Source of the DNA: Termitomyces sp. T153
Lineage: Eukaryota > Basidiomycota > Agaricomycetes > Agaricales > Lyophyllaceae
DNA: 64,000 nucleotides
Assembly (NCBI GenBank): GCA_018296165.2
Contig: JACKQL020000005.1
Span: 310,001 to 374,000, forward strand
Direction of reading: 5' to 3'
The position numbers and the translations under genes are program-made. The notes under the pieces were generated by a model that did no database searches, had not been told where the DNA came from, and saw only the letters and a list, made by a program, of their open reading frames with translations. Numbering within the stretch: position 1 is the stretch's first letter; each line of letters opens with the position of its first letter. Shown here piece by piece: positions 1 to 12,518 of this stretch.

Positions 1-2961
1 TGGTAATACTGATATATATAGATGTGGTGTTGATGAACATGCTGGGCTGTTTGAAAAATACATTGCAAAATTGGCTGCCTCAGTAATATCATCAATAAGA
101 CTATTCTGGTGTTTGTCATTATTGATGCATATTCTTGTCAGAGTATCAGGACTTGTCATCTCAATGCACTTCTTCACTTGCTGCAACATGTACTTGCACT
201 TTTGTGCAGATTGGAGCAGATTCATAGCCTCTATCCAGAACAGAATTTTAAGCAAGAGAAAATCCTGCAAATCCTCATACAAAATATTTATTTCATTATG
301 CATGGCTTGGGCCTGGGCTATGCAACCAGACCAGTGGCTGCTCCAATATACACAACAGTACTTCAGAGTCTGAGAGATCTTGTCCTCATTTACAAGTTGA
401 GGTACATCTTTGTCAAGAAGGAATGATGATGGATGAGCACAAATATTGAAGCAAAGCTCTGACTTCATTATTTGGAAACATTGATGAGCCAGAAAGCTGT
501 GGTGTTTTCCCATGTGACAGAACAAGCTAGATATGATGGGATGAGTTGTATTGAAGCGTTCTGGTGTAAAAATAAAATCTGGAAATGAAGCATGGTACCA
601 GAAGACCTTGCCTTCTTTAGCATAAAGCACAGCATGAAGACTTTCTATCAAGTATTCTGCACATTCCTCCAGATCCTTCCAATCCTCATCATCAGACCCT
701 GCAAGTCTTGCAGCTACAATAGGAGATATACGCTCCTCTGCACAGAGGAGATTCCAAAGAATAACCAGACGAGTTTGAATTTCATCTTTCTCAAGTTTTA
801 CAAATGCTTCATAGAGAATCTGACTGTACAGCATATCAATTTGTAAGGTTGCTTTCACAGGATGATGAGATTGCTGAGGCTGCTGACTAAGAGAACTGTC
901 CAACAGCTGCTTCATTCTCTTTTTCTGGTTTTGATTTGTCAAATCTCTTCTAGGACTTATGTATTTTACTGCTGTTGATGCATATATGAACAGGCCATTT
1001 GCCTGTTGCATGAGGGTCATAAGTTCAATTTGATTCTGCAATGCAGGAAGCTGGTCCCTGAGATATATCAGGATATCTTCATTCACTTCATCTGTATCCA
1101 CATCATAGAGATGACAAACAGCATCAGATGAAAATGACTTGCAAAGTTGAACTATGTTAGGATCTGGCCGGCTTGTAACAAGAAACTTGAGACCATGCAA
1201 ATCACCCTTTTCAATGGTGAAAAGGAGTTCTTTCAAGAATTCTGACCCTCCATGATCATCAATTTCATCCAAGGCATCAATAACTACCAAATATGGAGGT
1301 AGATTTCTGGATTCTTTCCTAGTAGAGAGCTGCCAAGGTTCAACTAAAAGGTCATTCATCTGCTTATTCAGTTTGTTAACTGGGTCAAGCTTGTTGACAT
1401 CAAAAAGAGACTGTAAAAATGACTTGGAATGATGAGCAAGCTGATAGACCAATGTAGGAATGATGTTGGCCTTGTTTCTCGTGTCTTTAAACTGTTGAGA
1501 ACAAAAAAAAGAGGCCTGCAAGGTGTTTAACCCTTTGTTATCATCATCGAAGTGTTCTGCTACTGAGCAGGCAATAGTTGACTTTCCAGACCCAGCTGGA
1601 CCAGTTAACCAGAAGACCTGTGGTCTGGTGGGTGAAGGATCCTCTGCCCACTCATATAGCTGTTTGAGTATCCTTACACGTGTTCCCTCAATACAGGGTG
1701 CACGAGCTACAGTAGCATCATTGAGAATAGCATTATATGGTGCTCTATGAGAGTGATGCAAATTGTGCAGTTCAAGCCGCTAAGTTAGAAATGAGCCAGA
1801 TATTGATTAAATCTTAGAGGAACATACAGCAATAAGATCATGCAAAGAACTTATATTTCTATCCATGTTAAAGTTCATCTGAAGCTAATGGGGGATTCCA
1901 ATGTCAGCACTCCTACAATGCAAAATGTATAAGTCACATACAAGAAAATTCTCTGTCTCCTTGTCAATCTGCTTGAAGATATTTTGAACCTTGGCATTGT
2001 CTTGTTCATTTTCCAAGATCTTTTTCCATGTTGATGTCTCAGACATTGCCTTCAACTCAAGAATCTTCTCAATGAGTGACCTGCATAATATCAGAAATGA
2101 AACATTCTAGGATGAATGCCATGGCTCACTGTGCAAATTTCTCAATTATTGCTCTGAACTTGGTATCTTTGCTATTTATTTCTATCAATCCTGAATTGAC
2201 AACTTCAAGGCGCCTCGCAGTCTGAGTAAAGAGCTCCTTGAGTGCATCTTTGTTGTCGGAAATGGCCTAGATTTGATGGTTAACTTGTAGAAAGTCATCA
2301 TAGAAGGTAGTGAGGGCATACATTTCCAAGGTCAATAAAAACATTGACAGCAGCAATGGGTGTCTTGACAGGGGTGCCTTCCAGTACCTTCTCAACCTGC
2401 TTGAGCACCATCTGCATGCCATGCCAAGCTGATTTTACAGCATGGCCTGACAGGAAAAATCATGTTTCACAATTTATTCATTGCTCAAAACTGGTTTACT
2501 TACCTTCTCCATTGTCAGTAGGAGTCAAGTTTATCTGAGGTTCATCTCCTCTGATTCCTTTGGATCCTGTGAAGGCATTAAAGTGATTGCGTGACGGATG
2601 AAAGAGTTATAGTTACCCGGTTCCGCATGATTTCTCACGCCTACCTGAGCATCTGCTTTGTGCACAATAAAACACGCTCACATTTCATCCATGGTCGTGA
2701 AGTATGAGTGTGCTCACCATGACCCATCGTTGGGCTTACTACCACGGGAGGTTGGCTGCTGGCACTGTTTCCCGATTCAAACGCACTGAATGCAGTTGCG
2801 TTAGACGCGCTGGCGTCTAATACTTGCGTCCCATCTGATCCTGTATCGTGCACATTGCTCTCTCGAGGAGGGGCAGGCGATGGAGTACGACTTGCAGGAG
2901 AGAACACACTATGAAGCAGTTTCTTAATAGCACGACGCTTGGATTTCTGATGATCGGACAT
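1..2961 (-). CDS. NACHT-domain NLR-like NTPase, 5' part (runs off left edge)
   Basis: Start codon at 2961. Exons inferred from GT-AG sites that keep one frame: 2961-2718, 2566-2504, 2446-2322, 2266-2130, 2080-1942, 1878-1828, 1779-<1. The first intron (2717-2567) is longer than the others and could hide a small exon. The N-terminus is basic and Ser/Pro-rich (MSDHQKSKRRAIKKLL), followed by an alpha-helical segment. The last visible exon holds the NACHT core: Walker A GPAGSGKST (1576-1602) and Walker B LVVIDALDEIDD (about 1262-1297). A winged-helix-like region follows, ending near position 1 in STPHLYISVLP, a motif that in fungal NACHT proteins often precedes C-terminal repeats such as WD40 (not in the window). 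By family knowledge this is a STAND ATPase proposed to act in non-self recognition; its function here is not shown. No stops or frameshifts were seen. Confidence 0.85.
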
Positions 2962-4284
2962 GGGTGGTATGTGAGAGAGCCGTTGGGGTCCGTTCCAATG
3001 ATGGGATGTCGAGTCATCGTCATCTCACGCCTGATGGTGATGGTCTGTCGTTCGACAGGATTCCATGTCGTTCCACGTTACGGAACTGCTGTGGAGATGG
3101 TGCTTCTGTCTGTTGATGCATGAGGCCCGAGAATGAATGAATCTGCTTGTGCCGGCAAGCCACAATGCTGGGCTAAGAGGCGGGAGTCAAGTAATGGTCG
3201 CACTCTACACCGATAATGTAATGTGATTGTCCTTATTGTGGTGATCATGTACTGTGTAGTGTTGGTATTGGAAATTTATGAGGCCTGAGAAGTCTCGTAT
3301 CATTGTCGGACTCCTCTTGTTAGATCAATTTTTTTCATCATACTTTTCTCAGTAACCATGAAGATTGAATTTGCAAGGCGTTATCGATGGTCAGCTAGAG
3401 TTTGCAAAGCATTATTGACACCGTTCCACCTGCTGAATTCTGTACTGTGCTGTGGACCGTAGATTTGATTTGGTACACGGACTAAATAACCAAACTAGTA
3501 CTGACATGGCGGTCTGATGGACCTGGTTGTGTTTCTCGTCCGACGCCGTCGCCGTGCTGCGGTTGGATGGACCGCGTCGATGGCTCTTTCTCTCCCCACA
3601 TATCCTAGTTGGACATGCTGCAGCCTGTTGTCTTCTGACGCACGGCACAATGAGCACAGAGGTTTAGTAACTCCTTTAGATATAGAATACTCAGTTTTCT
3701 TCTAGATGCACATTAGGGACAGTAGTACAATTTCAAGCAGGGACATGGTCGACTCATCTCTTAATCGTAGGCCACGGACGGGGATCTCTTGTGGGATCGA
3801 TAACGAAAGTGAACCTTCCAAAGTTCTTTGATGAGTCTGATTAGTTAGTTGCATTATCACCCACCACATCCCACCCGCATCTAGTACCGCGCGTACGATT
3901 TTCGATCGTAGTTCACAAGCTATGACCATCATTCAATACTTAGTATTAGAGCAACAGATCCATAAAACAGAAGTAACATTGATACACGTGTCTCATGAAA
4001 TGACACAGGCAAAAAGTATTACATACCTTGGAGTGCTCAATATACCTTAAAAACTGACTGAAAACTGTAAGTCAGGGCATGCCGAAAACTGTAGGCATTG
4101 AGCACATACCAAAAGTAAAAAAACAAATGAACCCAAAAAGCCCAGCTGAAAAGAAAAGCAGCCAGGAATGAGCAACCGAGGATGAGGGAAACGTAGAATA
4201 AAGATCACGTACTGATTGCTGACGGGCAGCAATGCTCGGTAGATCCGGCTACTTGGCTACCGGAGTGTCTATTCTTGTAAAAAC
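2962..4284. other. intergenic, upstream of the NACHT gene
   Basis: No supported gene. Short ORFs lack domains and overlap on both strands. CpG content looks normal, unlike the retrotransposon blocks to the right. The NACHT promoter must lie just right of 2961, but no convincing TATA element was identified. Confidence 0.5.
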
Positions 4285-4322
4285 GAGCTACGCCCCGTGC
4301 CGAAGGCACGGGCCTGTAGCTC
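4285..4322. repeat. perfect-stem hairpin beside minisatellite
   Basis: GAGCTAC (4285-4291) pairs with GTAGCTC (4316-4322), and CCCGTGCC (4294-4301) pairs with GGCACGGG (4305-4312) around a GAA loop. A small 2/3-nt internal bulge separates the two stems. It ends three bases before the first minisatellite unit. Confidence 0.75.
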
Positions 4323-4324
4323 TT

Positions 4325-4793
4325 GCTTCATCCCAGACCCAACCTCACTTCGTTTGGTTAGGTCCTCGATATTCCACTCAATGCTTCATCCCAGACCCAA
4401 CCTCACTTCGTTTGGTTAGGTCCTCGATATTCCACTCAATGCTTCATCCCAGACCCAACCTCACTTCATTTGGTTAGGTCCTTGTAATTCAAACTTAATG
4501 CTTCATCCCAGACCCAACCTCACTTTGTTCAGTTAGGTCCTTGTATTTCAAACTTAATGCTTCATCCCAGACCCAACCTCACTTTGTTCAGTTAGGTCCT
4601 CAATATTCTACTCAATGCTTCATCCCAGACCCAACCTCACTTCGTTCAGTTAGGTCCTTGTAATTCAAACTTAATGCTTCATCCCAGACCCAACCTCACT
4701 TTGTTCGGTTAGGTCTTTGTATTTCAAACTCAATGCTAATTCCCAGACCCAACCTCACTTTGTTTGGTTAGGTCCTTGTATTTCAAACTCAAT
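4325..4793. repeat. 58/59-bp minisatellite, 8 units
   Basis: Unit starts are 4325, 4383, 4441, 4500, 4559, 4617, 4676 and 4735, with a degenerate ninth start at 4794. Two unit types differ in the tail: 58-bp units end like CGATATTCCACTCAAT, 59-bp units like TTGTAATTCAAACTTAAT. The order is A A B B A B B B. Every unit holds an imperfect inverted repeat (GACCCAACC ... GGTTAGGTC) that could fold in either strand. Confidence 0.9.
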
Positions 4794-4805
4794 GCTAAGT
4801 CCCAG

Positions 4806-5560
4806 AACTACTGAGAATATCTATACTACACTGTCAACCCATATACATTAGGTGCTGAAATTCACAGAGGTTAGCAATTTGGTGTTTGAAAGAGATCTAC
4901 CTTAAAAGCAGAAAGCCAATAACTGTTTAGAAAAGAAAATGGATAATACTTGAATTAGTTCTCAGACAAATATAGAAAAAGCATACCTGCAAAGCTACTG
5001 AATACTCAGAAAGGGAGCCTAATGAAGAATGTAGTGAAGTCTGATCTCAGCCATGATTAGTCCATAAAAGTTACACTCAGAAAAAGAATACACCTAGCCC
5101 AATTCAGCTTTAATATAGAAACAACCACCAAAATCAGCCATTGGACAATTAAGCAAAGAAAAGAAAGCCCACCCAAAAGAAGAGAAAGCTACTCAATGCT
5201 CAGAAAAAGCCTGAAGAAGGATGCAATAGTGGAAATCTGGTTATCAGCTATGATCAGTGATTGGAGATGACAAAAAGTAGAGCATACATGCCCAGTTAAG
5301 TGTAAAAACCTCCAAAAGAGGGTCAGTAGAGTCTATCAGGCCAAACAAAGCTTATTCTCACAGTATTAGAGCAGAGAGAATGGTTGATGCTTCAGATTGG
5401 AAAGAAAGGTCAAAAGAAAGAGTGATTTTGGTGCAATGATTGATCTTTGCCACCACACTAAAGAAAAAGGCCGAAAATTTGAAGCCAGCCAACTTACATA
5501 ATTTTACATAAGCATTACATAAGGAATCTTCCCAGGTTGTGTCATCACATAGTATATAGA
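4806..5560. repeat. AT-rich non-coding DNA with a diverged direct duplication
   Basis: The stretch near 4991-5060 (AGCTACTGAATACTCAGAAA...) recurs in diverged form near 5187-5262 (AGCTACTCAATGCTCAGAAA...), about 196 bp apart. No coding potential was seen. Confidence 0.45.
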
Positions 5561-6087
5561 TCCTCAAAACCCTTTGAAAACAATGTCCCTATGACAAATC
5601 AACTGGCAAAAGTTTGAAACCTATGTCAAGCAAGGTAACAAGTAAGGAGAAGCTGGAAGCAGAGAGAGCGGAGGAGAAAAAGTTAAAAACCAGCAATAAT
5701 AGGGCCAAAAACCAGTTAATGGCAAACTGGCCCACAACATACCCAACCAGCCACAAAAACATGTGGATAGCATGTTGGTCCATGTGCCAATGATGGGCTA
5801 TAAAAGGAGGAGGATTTTGAAGAAAAAAGACAGGCAATCTATGTCCCAGGGAGCAGATCTCTTAGGCCTACAAGTTATTAGCTGCTTTGGGATCAGTTCA
5901 ATATACTATTGAGCCCATTTATTTGTGCGAGACTGTCTCAATCATTAAATAAAATCATAAAAATATCAATTCTTGTTCTACACTATGTGGGATTGCATGT
6001 AACTAAGCCCTCGAACAACTGTGAATAGAAAGTTTGATCAGTTGATCTAATCATTGATGGCATCAAACTTACATTTCACATCAACAT
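5561..6087 (+). repeat. possible LTR 3' end followed by a tRNA-Met-like primer site
   Basis: A TATAAAAGG motif near 5800 is followed about 50 bp later by TCCCAGGGAG and a low-complexity stretch ending in ACATCAACA. TGGTGTCAGATAC follows at 6088, resembling the primer-binding site used by many copia elements (TGGTATCAGAGC). No matching second LTR or gag was found, so this is tentative. Confidence 0.3.
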
Positions 6088-6099
6088 GGTGTCAGATAC

Positions 6100-7381
6100 T
6101 TGGAAGGATGGGGCCACTGTGGTGTTGCGAGTTTATTAAAACATAGAAAGCTCACCTCGGAGACAGCAGCATTGTGCCCATTGCTAATCTTGTCTTGAGT
6201 AAACCTTTTTACAGGAGAACTTGACTCTTGATGTATTCATCCAGTTAGAGAAACATCTGTGATCAGGACACAGACAAATCAGCATCAAAAATCTTGAGAA
6301 GTGGAGGCTAGAATGGTGAGGAGGATATGCAGAGATGACACCTGAAATCAACATGCTTGACTACATATTTTTGCTGCAATGTGTTCTTCATTGGTGCTTG
6401 AGCTTATGGGGTGTGTTGAAATGTCAATGTGCCATGACTTTCTTACCTAATTACTATCAAATCATCTTCACATGTGTCCACATCCAAATGGCACCTGACT
6501 TTCTTTTTCTACAGCAATATTTCAGCCATTGCCATATTTTCTTCTCACTATATTTCTCTCCAGCATTCTGCCAGTTCTGCTAGTTTGTCATGCAACCTGA
6601 AACACTCCTTTGCATCTGATTAAGTACTGAGACATTGATGATGTCAATTGTTAGGTATGGCTCTTCATTACATCAATGCATCCAAACTCTGATCTAGAAC
6701 ACCTTTGTCTGAACACTAATCCCTGTAAGGGGATGACCCTTATTAGGTAACTCCAACTCTATCTGGCCTTAGTCATAGGTATAGCATCATCTCTAGCATA
6801 TCTGATTGACCAGCCACCAAGCCCCTGCACCCTCCAATCAGTAGTAGTCAGCCCTTCATAGTCATCAGATCCTATTTCCACTTTTGATGTATTGTTAGTA
6901 ATTACTGTTTAGCATACCCAGGCTGCTTACCACATATAGCATTAGTCATAGCATAGCCACAGATGTAGCATATAAACTGGTCTGCAGGATAGGATATCCT
7001 CAGACCAAACAATAGTAGTGTCTTCCTAGCCTATCCACTAGATCAACTGTACGAGCCCCAGCATTGTTACCTTAGCCTTGCTTGCTGCACTCACCTGCTT
7101 GCCAGACTTTCAGCTGCTTGTATTGCCCTTTGACTCTTGCTTGCCATCTATGTCACTTGTCATTTCCAGGTTTATCTGCAGTTGTGCTCAATCCCCTTAC
7201 AATCCCCCATTTTCTTCTTTGCAAGGATAGTAGGACTCACTCTCCTCACTCACTTGCTCCACCATTGCAAAAGATGTGTCTTTGGCAGCAGCTTTGACCC
7301 CACACACATCATTCCCCCAACTACACAGTGACAACAGCAACAATATATGGATGGGTGGCCCAATACAGGTGTTGGGGAGTT
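6100..7381. other. unrecognised non-coding DNA
   Basis: No ORF with domain features. A TATAAA-like motif occurs near 6970 in a stretch that could be an old LTR, but no second copy or target duplication was found. The copia element inserted at the right end. Confidence 0.4.
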
Positions 7382-7386
7382 GTTAT

Positions 7387-7609
7387 TGTAAGTAGTCAAA
7401 CCCTCAGAATGTCACAATGAGTGGAGACAACTGAGGGGAAAAAAACCATTTGTGTATGTAATATAAGTAAGGATCCAAATAAGGTTTGCACAGCAAAGTA
7501 TTGCAAACATAAGGATAGTGGCATATGTCATACAACAAATAGAATACAAAAAGGAAAACAAATGAGAAATGAAAGAATGTAAGGTGAGCCTGACCATCAT
7601 ATATCAACA
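7387..7609 (-). repeat. copia 3' LTR (223 bp)
   Basis: Nearly identical to 19992-20215. The adjacent CTCCCCTTG (7610-7618) is a polypurine tract on the minus strand, as expected just inside a 3' LTR. Confidence 0.92.
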
Positions 7610-7843
7610 CTCCCCTTGACAAGCTGGCTTGTATTAATTTTTCATGCCTAGCTTAGCAACAAGGTATGTGTGGGTAATGCATGGGAGTGGTTTGGTGAAC
7701 AGGTTGGCTATGTTTTTGCTAGAGGGTATAGGTATAATTTTGATGCTGCCTTCATGTATGCATTCCTGGATATAATGGTAGCATATGTCAATATGTTTTG
7801 CCCTTGTGTGGTTTTTGGTGGTCTCAGCAAGAGCAATAGAGGA

Positions 7844-8134
7844 TCAATTGTTGCCATGAAGTACAGCTGGTAGAGAGTGAGGCAAGTCTATTTCAGCAAG
7901 GAAGTTGTACATCCATAATGCCTGTTGGGCTCCATGTGTCATTGCCATATATTCAGCTTCAGTCATACTGAGTGCTACAGTTGGTTGCCTCTTAGAGCCC
8001 CACAAAACTGGTCCTCCTGCTATAAGGAACACATATATCAATGTTGACCAACACATGTCAAGGTCCCCTCTGTAATCTGCATTGATGAAGCCTTGTGGTT
8101 TTGTGGAGCCCCCTGCCTGCTGGTTGTGATACAT
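7844..8134 (-). pseudogene. copia RNase H remnant
   Basis: Copia-type RNase H and preceding region: FINADYRGDLDMCWSTLIY and VALSMTEAEYMAMTHGAQQA, where TEAEYMA is the family signature. The first catalytic Asp lies in the INADY context. It is the 3'-terminal domain of the copia polyprotein and ends close to the 3' LTR. Confidence 0.85.
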
Positions 8135-8249
8135 GATTCAATAATCCAGAGTCCCCTTCACATACCCAAGCACATGGAGCAATGTGTTCCACTGTGTGGG
8201 GCTGGGGTTTGTTTGAAAACAAGTCAGTAATCCTATAGCAAACAAGAGA

Positions 8250-9490
8250 TCAGGTTGGGTAGCTGCTTGTACCCACATGAGTGAGCCTAAGAGTTCTCTA
8301 TATGGTTTATCTTCCATGAATCAACACTCACCCTCATCCTGGGGTCCCATGGCCTCTGTGAGTCTGACCCCTACTGGTAATGGGGTGGATCATGGGTTAC
8401 ACTCTGCCATGCCAGACCTTTCTAGGATCTGAACCAAGTATGCTTTTTGAGATAATGAGATAGCCCCCATATTGGCATTGCACTCAACAGCCATAACCAG
8501 GATGTATTCCAGTGCTCCCAAGCCTTGACATCATATATCTTTGCTAACTCATGCTTAACCACCATTGCTCCCTTGTGACTCCTAGATGTGCCAACAACAT
8601 CATTGTTAAATATATTTGTCACTGTGTGGTTGCTCCCAATGGTTCTTGCTCATATGCATGGGTCTGCTCAGGATGTGTAGTATCCAAGGGTCTTGTATGC
8701 TGCATCAAGAGTCCAGAACCAATCCTTGCCCCCTTGCATCAGGCTATACAGGGTCTTCAGGAGCTCTACCACCTTTCCCTCCACTCCTGGGAGCTCTGGA
8801 GGCACTTTCATAAATATCTGGAAGTCCAGCACACTGTTAAGGTAAGCTGAGAGAAAATCCACTTGCCAAATCTCCAGCCCCAAAATTGCCACCACAGCAA
8901 TTGTAATCCTAAGTGACTCCAGTCAGACCACTGCTATGTACATTTTGTCATAGTCCTCCCCCAGAACCTGTGAGTATCCTTTTGCCACAAGCCTGGCTTT
9001 TTGTCTGACCACCTCTTCATTTGCATTGTACTTGTTTGCAAAGACCCACCAACAACCAATGAACTTTTTCCCTGCTATTACTTCATCCCTCAATACCAGA
9101 CACATTACTTGCCTGTCCTCAAGCATTATCAGTTCTGACTGGACTGCTAGCATCCACAAATTGGCTCTATGCATTGCTTCCAGATAGTTCCTTGGTATGT
9201 ACAAATCATCACCTACACTGGCATTGGCAATCATTGCCATGAATGTATAGGCATTGCATGCCAGGCAAGATTGCATATTCAAGGCAATTCCTTGGAGTCG
9301 GTTTGAGCAGTGGAGTGGTATAGTTGGAAGATTGATACCTCCTGGTTTGGCTACCTTGGCAGTGCCACTGTCAGAGTTGGCTACAGGCAGATCTTGATTG
9401 TTCAGTGGGATCTGTTTGTGGAGTGAACCTTTGCAAATGCAACACAACCAAATGTGCATAAGTGGTTTACATTTTGTTGAGTCTTCATCC
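8250..9490 (-). pseudogene. copia reverse transcriptase remnant
   Basis: Pieces in shifting frames match copia RT in order: WMLAVQSELIMLEDRQVM and ARLVAKGYSQVLGEDYD near 8930-9150, then WQVDFLSAYLNSVLDFQIFM and LPGVEGKVVELLKTLYSLMQ near 8690-8880. The catalytic YVDD position now reads FNND near 8600. Several stops and frameshifts; not functional. Confidence 0.8.
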
Positions 9491-10190
9491 ATGACTCTTC
9501 TGAGATAGTGTGGTGTCTCAATGACTTGAGCCTATTTTGAGTGTATATTTGTGTGGCAGCAGCTTCTGCCCACAGGTCCTTTGGTAGGCCACTTTTTGCT
9601 AACATACGTCAAACATTCTCAATGACAGTGCAGATAGTGCACTCAATAAAGCTATTTTGTGAGTGTGCATATGGGACAACTGGTTTTATGATGATCCTGT
9701 AAGTTGCACAATAGTCTTCCCATCTCTTGTTTAACCATTCATGCTTGGCAGCTACCTGCATGACCTTCAGCTTTCTCCTGGTCTACTACTCTGACTCAGT
9801 GTGGTATGTAGCAAATGTGGTGAGAGTAGTAGCTGCATCCTTATTGTCAGGAAAAGCCTGTGAGTCTTGATGTGCATCCATTGGCTACTAGCATCATGTA
9901 TGATGCTCCTCCCAGTGACACCTTTGTTGATGGTCCCCAGAGGTCCATATAGGTGCAGTCATTTGCATAGGCCTCAGTTTCATGTTCACCATTGTAAGGT
10001 TGGGATGTGTGCTGACCATAAACACAATCCTCTCACAACCCTTTAACCTCTAGATCACCTTTTACCACCAGGCTATCCAGCAATTTCTTGGACCACCTTC
10101 TGGATTGCATCAACTCCTGCATGGTCAAAACAATGGTGTCAGCTATACAAGTCCACTGGGATATCAAGATGGGTCACAATCATTGCAGTC
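9402..10190 (-). pseudogene. copia integrase remnant
   Basis: The C-terminal part reads LPKDLWAEAAATQIYTQNRL and LCTFGCVAFAKV, typical of the segment after the copia integrase core. The core itself (9610-10190) is only visible as short fragments broken by stops. Confidence 0.65.
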
Positions 10191-10585
10191 ATTGGTTGAA
10201 GTTGTCAAGGAGGTATATTCCTTGGCTTCCTTCCCCAACCAGTACTACTATTTCCTCTAGGTCCCTGAAAGTGGCCTTGCTCTGGGCAAACATTATTGAG
10301 AAGCTGGCATGGTCAAATTTCCCAATGGAGATTAAGTGAGCTGAAAGGTTGGGGGTATGCAGTGCATCCCTGAAGACTAGTTCAATGTTTCCCTGACCCA
10401 TTCTGACTGTCTTCCTTACAGTGCCAGAGCCCACAATACAGGACATGTTATCTTTAGATGCAGCCTGCCCTTGTTGAGGTGTAGAGAAAGGTGTGTACTC
10501 TGGAAATGTTTCTTAATTGACAAAGCAATGATCAGTAGCTCCAGAGTCCACAAACATCTGTTCCATCCATCATATCCAGGGTCAC
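10189..10585 (-). pseudogene. copia protease and GAG-pre-integrase remnant
   Basis: The aspartic protease motif FVDSGATDHCF is readable near 10520-10560. Downstream LVFRDALHTPNLSAHLISIG marks the linker to the pre-integrase zinc region. A one-base shift separates the protease motif from the upstream frame. The nested Ty3 element A sits immediately upstream. Confidence 0.8.
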
Positions 10586-10953
10586 TGTAAGGGTGACCTC
10601 TGGAGTGGTGGATCAGAGTCATGCAGCTAGCAGAGGGGAATCCAAAGTATATTAGGAAGTAGATGATGATACAATCAGTAACTAATCACCTAGCAGAGAG
10701 AAATCCAAAGAAAACAAGTCTAAGGATCCCCACTGCTCAGTGTGGTGCATCATTGGGTAGCAGAGGCATGGGAACTACTGTAGAGAAAGCTGGAGCTAGT
10801 CCTAACTCTAGGACAATAATTGGTGAGGTAATATGGAGAGCTCCACAGTTCTCCAGAGATCTCTGTGGCTCAGGAACAAGCCCTAGAGACATCAAACAAG
10901 CTGTGGAGATGCTGGAACAGGTTGCAGAGGTTGGAAATGGAAGTCACCTGACA
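10586..10953 (-). repeat. element A 3' LTR
   Basis: Plus-strand sequence starts TGTAAGGGTGACC and ends CCTGACA; matches 17454-17821 and the LTRs at 21989-22360 and 45399-45765. The adjacent CACCCCACCTCT is the polypurine tract on the minus strand. Confidence 0.92.
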
Positions 10954-10989
10954 TCACCCCACCTCTAGCATGCAGCATCTTGACATGTG

Positions 10990-12518
10990 GAGTAGAAAAA
11001 GTCCCTGATTGCTCAGTCTGCTAGCAAAATAGGGTGGATTCCTTGTATGGTGTGCAGAGTATCCAGATGTCTCCTGTGGAACTCCTTGATGAGCCCTGGA
11101 GCATGTATGTTCACCCATGGTTTCCAGGAGATATCCTTGATCCCATAGCCCTTCCACTTCCCCTTGTATTGTAGTTGTTGTGAGAATAAATAACTATCCA
11201 GGATTTCCTCCACCTTGTACTCCTTGCTGTTGTTGACCACCACCAGAGGTGGCAGGGGTGGCAGACATTGCCCCAGGATAGGGTCCTTCAGGTACAGAGT
11301 CAGTTTGACCACATTGAACACCAGATGAAGCTGGTGCATCCCTGTGGGGAGCTGGAGTCAGTAGGCTAGGGGTCCTACCTGCCATTCCACCATGAAAGGT
11401 CCCAATAGGTGGTGCAACAGCTTTTTTGAAGGGCAGGTAGTTGTAATGTCAGAGGCATCTAAGTAGACTCAATCCCCAGGCTGGTATTTGTGCCCCAGAG
11501 CCCTTCTGTAGTTGTAGTATTGTGCCATGTTGTCCTTTGCCTTTGCCAGTGCTGCTTGGGCCTCCTCCTGTGACCTCTTCATCTGGTCCACAAATTTGTC
11601 CATTGCTTCATTCTCCAAGAGTTGGGCCTGGGGTTCAAAGCTCATGTGTGGGTGTCATCCAGTGTTGAAAAAGAATGGGGAAAATCGGGTGGAAGCATGA
11701 ATGTGGTTGTTGTATTGGAACTCAGCATTGGGGAGGAGTTCATCTCAGTCATCCTGGTGCTTGTTGCAGAAAAGACAGAGGTACTGCTCCAACTCCTGGT
11801 TTACACATTTGGTCTGGCCATTGGACTGTGAGTGATAGGCAGTGGAGGTGTGAAGCTTCATGCCAAGTAGTTGGTAGAGTTCCCTGGTGAAGTCTGCCAT
11901 GAATTGTGGCCCCCAGTCAGAGACATAGGTGTTGGAGAGGCCATGGAGCTTCCAGACATTCCTCTAGTACAGGTTTGTAGCACCCATGGTGAAGCAAGTG
12001 GTATGAGTTGGAATAAAGTGCACTCACTTGCCATACAGGTCCACCACTACCATGATCACATTATAACCATGGGCATTGGGGAGCTCTACAATGAAGTCTA
12101 TGGAGGCAATGCTCCATTGTTCTGTGGGCATGGGCAGCAGGTGTAGCTGTCCAGAGGGAAGGCAGCATTGGGGCTTGGTCTGGAGACAGAGATTGCATGT
12201 ACTAGTGTAGGACCCAATATACCAGGACATCTGGGGCCACCAGTAGTTCCACAATACTAGTTCCAACATTTTCCATTGTCCAGGATGCCCCACAATGCAA
12301 GAGTTGTGGTGTTGCTCTACAATCCTCCAGTGAAACTCTGAAATGTTAGGCACATAGATACAATCCCTGAAGGTAAAGATCCCATCCCAGAGCATATGCC
12401 CCAACTTCAGTGCCGAAGCTGCCTGTGCAACAAGTTCCTCCTGCTGGCCATCCCAATTACCCCACCAGATGTCTTGGAGGATGTCTACCTCTGCTCCCTT
12501 GATGGCTAGACCTTCCAT
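10990..12518 (-). pseudogene. element A integrase and chromodomain
   Basis: Integrase zinc region: EQHHNSCIVGHPGQWKMLEL with CNLCLQTKP. Catalytic core starts at SIASIDFIVELPNAHGYNVI (first Asp). It spans 11400-12518 with breaks. The C-terminal chromodomain reads VEEILDSYLFSQQLQYKGKW then KGYGIKDISWKPW (11013-11230), ending just before the 3' LTR. Chromodomains in this Ty3 lineage are thought to steer integration to histone-marked chromatin. Frames change several times. Confidence 0.85.

Noticed and set aside
3412..3932. Overlapping short ORFs upstream of the NACHT gene
   Set aside because: 60-80 aa frames on both strands without splice-joined extension or domain; treated as chance ORFs.
4325..4793. 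CRISPR-like array
   Set aside because: Whole 58/59-bp units repeat without unique spacers, in a eukaryotic context; a minisatellite.
5561..6087. A second complete LTR element starting at 5561
   Set aside because: Only a promoter-like block and a primer-site-like motif are visible; no partner LTR, gag or target duplication could be found.
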